64,000 bases of DNA, from assembly GCA_963513935.1 (NCBI GenBank), contig OY740769.1, positions 102,403,762-102,467,761 of the forward strand, in the 5' to 3' direction. The stretch is from Aphrophora alni (lineage: Eukaryota > Arthropoda > Insecta > Hemiptera > Aphrophoridae). Each line of letters begins with the position of its first letter. Position 1 is the first letter of the stretch. Below are positions 57,484-64,000 of the stretch, one piece after another. The notes under the pieces are model-generated. The model had not been told where the DNA came from. It ran no database searches and saw only the letters and a program-made list of their open reading frames with translations. The position numbers and the translations under genes were made by a program.

Positions 57484-58410
57484 GTTAGTGGTATTGTAAC
57501 TCTATGTAGGCCTACTATTGAAATGTACATAGAATAACGTAACTATATGTCTTTGTGTTGTTAATGTTTTATTGTGGTTTTGGAGAATTTTTCTTTCATA
57601 CTATCTCTACTTACAATGATATAATGCTATTTTTTCCGAATTTATATTTATGTTAACTTTTTTTAATTTTTAGCTGTAGAACAGCTTCTGAAATATTGCC
57701 TTGCAATTTTGAATTACTTTTTTTTCCCTTTTTTTTTCCAAATGTCTGGTATTCTTACTTTCAGCTAAACATTTCACGGATTGTAGCTACACGTATCACT
57801 ATAATCTAGGGTTTTTAGAAAAAATATTAAATAAGATAAATTCATTCGTGTAGTAGCAACTGTGTGTTAGGTATCCAAGAAAACAATCACAGGTTTTAAA
57901 ACGAGTTTATTAAAGTAGATGGTTTAAATTTCAAAACTTTTGACTTCCTTTATGTTGTGCTGCCCAAAAAGATAATTTGTAGTCCGATTATTCTATCCAT
58001 ACTCAGACCGGCCACCTGATGTGCTGAAAAATCCAAACGATAATTGGGATTGGACTTAAAATTATTGATGAAAAATTTCAAAAAGCTACAGATCATCTTG
58101 TACTATGCTTAAGATTTTGGTTTTCTATACTTCTCATGTGATCAGACAATATTACAGTCTTATAGTCGTTAGAAATGTATACGAAACATGAGAGCAAACT
58201 AATAGTATAACTCTATTTAGAAATAACTTACGTCAGTGAAGCACCATCTGCTTGACGTAAAGTGAATTAAAACTTAAGCTTCAGTACCTGAAACAAACAT
58301 AAATTTTATTAAAGATTTAATAACAAATAAAGAACTATCAAATTAATTTTACTGCAATAGTAAACTACATTAATTCTACAAGAATATTTTGGAAACGGTG
58401 GTTCATGGGG
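57484..58410. other. AT-rich DNA, no gene seen
   Basis: No ORF or repeat recognised. Confidence 0.4.
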
Positions 58411-59310
58411 AATAAAAGAAATACACTGCACCAACTAGCCTGCAAGAGTAATATGTAGGAGTAGCTCCTTATAAATTCAAAGATAAAACTAGGGATTTAG
58501 CACCAGTGGACTAAATATATATAATTTTAAGTTATATATTGTTTAATAATTTTAAATCGTCTAAATAATTTGCAGACTAGTAAAATTAGTAGACCAGTTT
58601 ATACGCTAAGTTCAAAAATGCCAACCAAATTAGTTTTAAACAGAAACTTCATAATTATGAGTTAATGCTCTAAATAGCGACTCAATCAGTTGAATAAAAT
58701 CCTGTTGTAGCTTTTTCGACAAACAGAAATTATTTAATAAAAGTGAAGGCATTTCAAACTTTGTATCCCGTTGCACCTCTAGCAAAATAATGAACTTTGT
58801 ACCTTCAGTAAAGACGAAAGAAAGGCTATGAAGTGGAAATAATAAATGAGAGGTCTTGTCTAAAGGTAGTTAGATATTATATCAAATACATGGTAGATAA
58901 AGGAAATACACTGCCCCAACTCGCCTGGAAGAGATAGAAGTGGGTTAGATCCTTATGGAGGTAAAGATGAAAATGGAGATTTAGCACCAGATATATATTG
59001 TTTAATAATATTAAATCGTCTAAACAATTTGCAGGCCCGTTTATATATCAAGTTCAAAAAAGCCAACCAAATCATATTTGAACAGAAAATTCATATTTTT
59101 ATGAGTTAATGCCTTAACCATCAAATCACACAGTTGAATAACATCAACTTGAAAAGAAGTCATTGGGCTAAATTATAGATTTTCGACTAACAGAAGCGAA
59201 CTGTATATCCCGTTACACCTCTAGCAAAATAATGAAATTTGTACCTTCAATAAAAACGGAAGAGAGCCTGTGAAGTGGAAATAACGAAGGATACGTCTTG
59301 TCTAGGAGCA
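58411..59310. repeat. Diverged tandem duplication, two copies of about 450-480 bp
   Basis: AAAGAAATACACTGCACCAA (58415) recurs as AAAGGAAATACACTGCCCCA (58899). Further matching blocks are GGATTTAGCACCAG, AGTTCAAAAATGCCAACCAA and CACCTCTAGCAAAATAATGAA, to GTCTTGTCTA at 58853 and 59295. The offset shrinks from 484 to 442 through deletions. On the minus strand both copies keep TAG|ACAAGAC, resembling a splice acceptor. In copy 1 the frame then stays open for 73 codons (58859-58636), in copy 2 for only 28. The peptide (SLFPLHRLSSVFIEGTNF in copy 2) is not recognised. Confidence 0.75.
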
Positions 59311-60834
59311 AAACTGAACAATAACTAAGGACATCTATTTTCCTGTTTGGTATTTCGACATACCCACTTTCCATAGTTTGATGAACTGACCCAGACCAAG
59401 TGACATGCTTTCTGTAGAAGTTATCCAGACCACCCATTTTGTACTCTAGAACCCGTTGTCACAGATACGATTTAGGGTTCAGAGAAGGCTCAAGTGACAC
59501 AATGACACTCGTATGTCTAAATCTGTATATATTTGATTTACCCATTATTTTGTCAACAGTAGTAGACAGTTTATTAGATAGATCATTTAGCTATTTACTT
59601 TTCTTCATCCCTGAAATTTGGATAATCATTACTAATAGGCCTATATAGATTAGGTCGTTACATACGCTGGGGGTAATTTTCAGTTACAATAGTTTGTTTC
59701 GTAATAATTTAACTTCCATAAAAAAAAAGAAAACATTTTAGTTCTAAGTCCACATTATATTATCATCTTATATATATTTCCGTCTAAGTTATCATAATAT
59801 CTCATTTTATAAGTCAAAAATTTGTATGCAATTTTTGATATAGTTATGAAATATTTAATTTAAATAGGATAATTAAAAAATACAAATGAATAGCTTAAAT
59901 TTTGACACCTATAATACGAGTACAAACTCTAAATAATTCTTGATAATAATGACGTCAGCAAGTACCAAGTGGGCTGACGACGGCGATATTTCAAACTGTT
60001 ACAATCCTTCTCAGTTTATTACAAAACTGTTCCAGATATGTCTTCCACCTGTTTGCATAAACCACAAACGCTACGCTCACGTTGGAAAGATTAGCGCTTG
60101 TCACTTATTACCACCGTCGTAACTTAGTTTCTAATGTTCCTGTATGCATTTTGAGATAATAATTCCTAAAGCAAACAAAAGCGATGTTTGGATTTGAAAG
60201 ACAGCCAGCTCCTAACGCTCGACACTTACATAGCATTGCTGGTATTCATGGCTTTACTATATCACATGTAAAATATTTAAAACAACAAACGCAGATAGGT
60301 TATGATAATATTAATTATGTAAATGCATTGCCGTCTAAATCTATTTTATTTCTGAATATATTCAACATTTCCAAAACATTCCGTAGAATGTAGAATGTAG
60401 TACTAGCATGTAAATACCATAAAGAAAGGCTTAGGCCTACATTGCGCTGTTTTTAGATGCGGCTAATACAAAGCAAATTTGAAGGATTTTATGTTACCAC
60501 GTTTTACGTTTCGTACCAAATCAGAATGAAAATCCATCAAATCCGCTAGAGGAGATCCATATTTACAGCCCTACAGAGGAACCGATTTTTATGACTTTTC
60601 AATAATCTTTTCCTTTGGCAGTCTAGTTGTGCACTGTTTTTCCAAAACCAATATAATAAGAAAAATAAATTTATAGGGGTGGGGAAGAAATACAAATCTA
60701 ATATCTTGAAATTATAATGATGTATTTATTATAAACATGAAAGCGAGTTTTACACCCTGCCACCGCAGCCTAAATAAAGTTTTGTTAATTTCCTTAATCC
60801 TAATCATAACCAATCCAGTTCAGTTACATTTCTT
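59311..60834. other. GC-richer intergenic DNA, no gene supported
   Basis: Several ORFs of 60-75 codons occur on both strands (59213-59437 -, 59439-59648 +, 59940-60122 +, 60184-60393 +). None has a recognisable domain. The block 59320-59520 and 59940-60120 have higher GC than average and might contain undetected exons. Confidence 0.35.
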
Positions 60835-61448
60835 TCACGAATGTAAAACCAGTTACACTATGTTATCTATTGACTGGTCAAAGATCAGGGATCTAAAAGT
60901 TTGTGTTCTGATGTTTTCTTGTTCACCACAAAGTTTACATTTCAAACTATCTCACGATAAACCACAAGTTTTAAATGTGTCACGACCTTACTTTGGTTGC
61001 AACTCCTAGATCAGGGTACAAACATGTCGAGTATTAAACTCAGCTGATGCAATGAGCTATTGAGCTTTCCTTTTGTCGTCAATGTGCAACGATTAGGATT
61101 TTATAACTTAACCCACCGATTAAGACAGGACTTGCTACAGATTTGCTTATTCTGAAAGGAAATTGGTGAAGTCTATGACACTTTCTTTTCCAGTTTTTCA
61201 GCCACCTCGTTCCTCCTAAATTCTCTTTGATAAAGTTCTTAACACTAATCTACCAGTTTCATGTTAGAGAGCTTAACAACGGTCTCGTGATATTGCCACA
61301 CTGAGATGGAATTGAATTCGTGTGAACTTGCAGTTTTTATTGCCACCTGGCTATGTGACCTAACTATAATACACTCATTGGCATGTCTTCTTACCAGGCA
61401 AAACTGTACACATTGTAACATAGCTTACATTTCTGCCTGAAATAATGC
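60835..61448 (-). pseudogene. LINE ribonuclease H and zinc-knuckle fragment
   Basis: On the minus strand, from about 61446, the translation runs LFQAEM, AMLQCVQFCLVRR, IIVRSHSQVAIKTASSHEFN, SISVWQYHETVVKLSN. After stops it continues EFRRNEVAEKLEKKVS and, near 60925, LKCKLCGEQENIRTQ. These correspond in order to the VFQAEVxAI, SDSQAAIKAL, GNExADxLA and CxxCGxxxE motifs of the RNase H domain and following zinc knuckle of insect LINEs. The SDSQ acid is replaced by His, several stops occur, and the WVPGH motif is lost. The fragment is inactive. The plus-strand 90-codon ORF (60737-61009) is its shadow. Confidence 0.75.
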
Positions 61449-61667
61449 TGCGTAGTTCCTTCTAATTGTCAAATTGCCGTAAATATCCACTCCTATTCTA
61501 GAGATATGCGTGTAAAAAACTATCCAGTTGTTCATAATTTTGTCCTCTATAGTATATTCCTATTTTGTAATATTCTTTTTCTCGATTTCCCAACAGGTAG
61601 GCTCGAAATATATCCATGTAGATTTATTTCATACAACTTTTTCTAATTATAATATCACTAAATTGTT
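61449..61667. other. AT-rich DNA, no gene seen
   Basis: Short spacer; nothing recognised. Confidence 0.4.
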
Positions 61668-61735
61668 GAGCCCCCACGAGAATTGAACTTGGAACATGGC
61701 GAGAATGCTAACAATGAGATCAACCTTTGTCTAAA
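61668..61735 (-). other. tRNA-like fragment, possibly a SINE head
   Basis: On the minus strand TTGATCTCATTGTTAGCATT, CTCGCCATGTTCC and AAGTTCAATTCTCGTGGGGG resemble the D-arm/A-box and T-arm/B-box order of a tRNA. The anticodon 3' stem is missing and the acceptor stem does not close. This is a degenerate tRNA pseudogene, the head of a tRNA-derived SINE, or chance. Confidence 0.3.
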
Positions 61736-61879
61736 AAAAAACACCTGGAACAGTAATTACGAAGGGTTTCCATGACACTCTCCTCAACATCCTGTCGTGT
61801 TTTACGGTGAGAAGATGATGATATGATTTTTCTACATTGTACCAACCTTCGCGGTCAACATCACCTTTGAAAACAAGGA

Positions 61880-62035
61880 ACATAAAATAAAGACCCCTAG
61901 CCCTGGAATACTCTAATACCGTCAGGGTCGGAAGAATCAGCAGTTAGCTAAAACCGGCATGTAACCCAAGACTACATGAAAAAAATGTGTAAATCCAGTT
62001 GAATTCCTCGTAATAGTACTCACTCAAATGTTCCA
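61880..62035 (+). repeat. Interspersed repeat family A, copy 6
   Basis: CCCCTAGCCCTGGAATACTC, CCGTCAGGGTCGGAAGAATC, TAACCCAAGACTACATGAAA and AATCCAGTTGAATTCCTCGT follow family A order and match 11500-11660. Confidence 0.7.
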
Positions 62036-62144
62036 CTGAAGGACATAACTACAGGATGGAAATTACTGTTCCACGTATTTCTGAATCCAATGACGGATAA
62101 CGGTATGCAGTAATCAAAGCTGATAAATATTCCGACAAATTGTA

Positions 62145-62470
62145 ACTCATGATGCACAAAACGGACATTCACAAAATTTACAAACATGACGTTATTTCAC
62201 CCTATAATTTCTCTCTTTATTATAGAAAGTAAAATGAAATAATGATTTGTTGTTTTCAAATAAACCTATATAGTCAAAGTTGACTTTCGAAACATTTGAT
62301 TCACACTAACATATTCACGAAATTTGCAAACTTTGACTTTATTTCCATTCTAAAATTTATCTCTTTATTATGGAAAGTAAAAAGAACGAATGATTTTTTT
62401 TTCCACAAACAAAATCTATACTGTCAAAGTTGTCTTTATAAAACTCTTGATCCACACGGATTGTTCACAG
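62145..62470 (+). repeat. Tandem duplication, unit about 145 bp
   Basis: ATTCACAAAATTTACAAAC (62167) and ATTCACGAAATTTGCAAAC (62312) begin two related units. Each contains TCTCTTTATTATNGAAAGTA and a TAGTCAAAGTTGACTTTCGA or CTGTCAAAGTTGTCTTTATA block. A partial third start (ATTGTTCACA) is at about 62460. The 72-codon ORF within is unsupported. Confidence 0.75.
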
Positions 62471-63689
62471 AAGTAGATGTTTCTTTGAAACTTGATATTT
62501 ATGCAAGCTCATAAATAATATAAAATCACTCAAGTTTCGACAGACAACAGAGATCTCAGCTGGCACAATGCCAGATAGAGTTGACTACAAAGAACACAAT
62601 AGCAGAGATTGGCACGTGTGATCAAGTATGCATTGTTTCAGGCAATATTTCCATGTTGTGATAGTCCCGCCGGTATCTTCCATTGTTATAGAGAATCAAT
62701 TACCATGTAGTCTACTAATTATAGTTAGTACTATCGTAGGCGAAAATAAGCAATAGAATAATTAAGTTATTTTATTCGATGAGGTAGATTTTAACAATAT
62801 CAATTCATCGAGTAATAATAGACTGTTCACTTGACATGAGCTACACTTCAATTACCAGTGAAATCATTTATTTGTATTAATTTTAAAAAATACTCTCCAG
62901 TATCCAGTGTCATAAAATACCTTAAATTCTTTAAGAGCAAAATATTAGCCGGTTTGAAACTATGGAACAATTCTAAACAATATTGAGCTATTGAAGACTT
63001 CTCTGTACTGGCAAATCATTACTGTAGTTTGAATATTCCGTCTTGTTTCACCCGTATATTTAAGAGGGCAATCCTCAGACGGTATGCAGTTGATTTCAGA
63101 CGTTTTGCTTACTGAGAGTCATTTCTTCGGGTTAATAGCGGAGTTGTATACCGGAAAATATACGCGCGTTAAGAAAAATTTGCAAAAAAGCCAATTAATT
63201 TTGTAATAAATATGTTTTTCTTTGCCCCCAGAGAGAGAATATTTAACTGAAATAATAACATCAGCAGTAAATTGAAGCTACATATATTTCGACATTTTTA
63301 TATAAGTTGCTATTTTGTAGTAAAATATCTAAGTCACAAAACCGGTTCGAGACCATAATGACTGTTCCTATAAATGTAAAGATGCTAGAATTGTACACAC
63401 CGGATTCTCTATGAAGGCTACGAAGACACATTGAAAAAATAATTAGCTTGTACGCAGATTTGTCCTCAGTCATGAAATGTTTTCAGTATGTTCCTCCAAT
63501 ATAACCAAAAATACAGAAAGATTATTATTATAAACAAAGCAGTTTTATTTTATTTTCTCACTTTAGTATAGAGAAAGCTATGTGATCGGCCAATAATTGA
63601 AGTTGTGTTTTTCCAAGATATATTAGTACTGAGGTCCCCAGAGTTAAAAAAAAGTACTTTTAGATGGTTTCCGTGGTCAGTCATATGTG
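62471..63689. other. AT-rich DNA, no gene supported
   Basis: The GC-richer patch at 62530-62690 and the minus-strand 70-codon ORF at 63261-63473 show no domain or splice support. Confidence 0.4.
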
Positions 63690-64000
63690 CAGTGCTGTAC
63701 AACCTAAACGGTTCAATAGATTTTAATCAAATTTGATATATGGCCATATCTTAAGAGATATCTCAAAATTTGGAAGTGACTGTCATAAAAAAACATAAAA
63801 TTAGCTCTAACGATTATGATCAAATTTTGCTCAAGTTTAAGGACGAAATATAACATATTGATCGTCATCTGTCCTAATGTCCAGTTATAAAAAAATTAGT
63901 CAAGGGGTATTTAAAATATGTAATTTCTCATAATCGGCTGTACCAATTTAATTCAAATTTTAGTAAAATCTGAAGATTAATTACCGAAATCTGTGTACAA
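63690..64000 (+). repeat. Repeat family D, copy 6 (runs off the window)
   Basis: TTTTAATCAAATTTGATATA, GGCCATATCTTAAGAGATAT, CAAAATTTGGAAGTGACTGT, TTAGCTCTAACGATTATGAT and CAAATTTTGCTCAAGTTTAA occur in order, followed by GATCGTCATCTGTCCTAATG, which starts a second iteration. Confidence 0.6.

Noticed and set aside
59213..59437. KMGGLDNFYRK as a piggyBac catalytic-region match
   Set aside because: Only the MGGLD residues resemble the family motif; the sequence on both sides does not, and no ends were found.
60737..61009. 90-codon plus-strand ORF with a hydrophobic N-terminus resembling a signal peptide
   Set aside because: The opposite strand carries readable LINE motifs including a zinc-knuckle CxxC, so this frame is most likely a shadow.
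1..64000. CRISPR arrays, bacterial operons, phage or plasmid modules
   Set aside because: The tandem arrays have no spacer-repeat alternation and no cas genes. No bacterial-type gene organisation appears anywhere.

Overview
The window looks like AT-rich nuclear DNA of an arthropod, probably an insect. Supporting signs are CCTAA/TTAGG telomere-type repeats, piggyBac-type and mariner-type transposase remnants, LINE ribonuclease H and reverse-transcriptase remnants, and splice signals. No bacterial gene organisation is visible: no operons, no convincing ribosome binding sites and no long ORFs. A hemipteran is possible, but the sequence alone does not prove it. No complete host gene is visible. 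The window reads as a gene desert or very large intron filled with old repeats.

Layout: 1-6.4 kb is mostly featureless AT-rich DNA with one candidate 5' exon (ends 3790). 6.4-8.1 kb holds a short telomere-type tract and a 1-kb foldback element. 10-13 kb holds an interspersed repeat that ends in a nested inverted pair. 13.6-14.5 kb is a 42-bp satellite that stays open in all three plus-strand frames. 15.5-16.5 kb is a dead mariner-superfamily transposon. 17.1-18.5 kb is a 62-bp satellite. 20.9-21.2 kb is a near-perfect palindrome. 22.5 kb has a 52-bp poly(A) that abuts CCTAA repeats. 29.9 kb (minus strand) has the best candidate 5' coding exon, with an arthropod-type initiator, a good start context and a consensus splice donor. 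31.1-31.7 kb is a LINE ribonuclease H fragment. 37.7-38.2 kb is a very young 122-bp tandem array. 41.4-42.0 kb is a 40-bp array.

45.31-47.02 kb is the best-defined element: a TTAA-flanked piggyBac-type transposon. Its terminal repeats are followed by an 18-bp palindrome at asymmetric spacing, and it carries only the N-terminal part of its transposase. Further right are a LINE reverse-transcriptase tail (52.1 kb), a 440-bp palindrome (56.4-56.9 kb), a 41-codon exon candidate (57.4 kb), a diverged tandem duplication (58.4-59.3 kb) and a second LINE ribonuclease H fragment on the minus strand (60.8-61.4 kb).

Several repeat families recur across the window. Here they are named A (six copies), B (seven), D (six), E (three loci), F (three foldbacks), G (a repeat at 10.0, 10.5 and 12.5-13.0 kb) and H (two loci). 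Most predicted ORFs above 60 codons fall inside repeats or have no supporting feature. Similarities to protein families were recognised by eye from translated motifs and have not been checked by any search.
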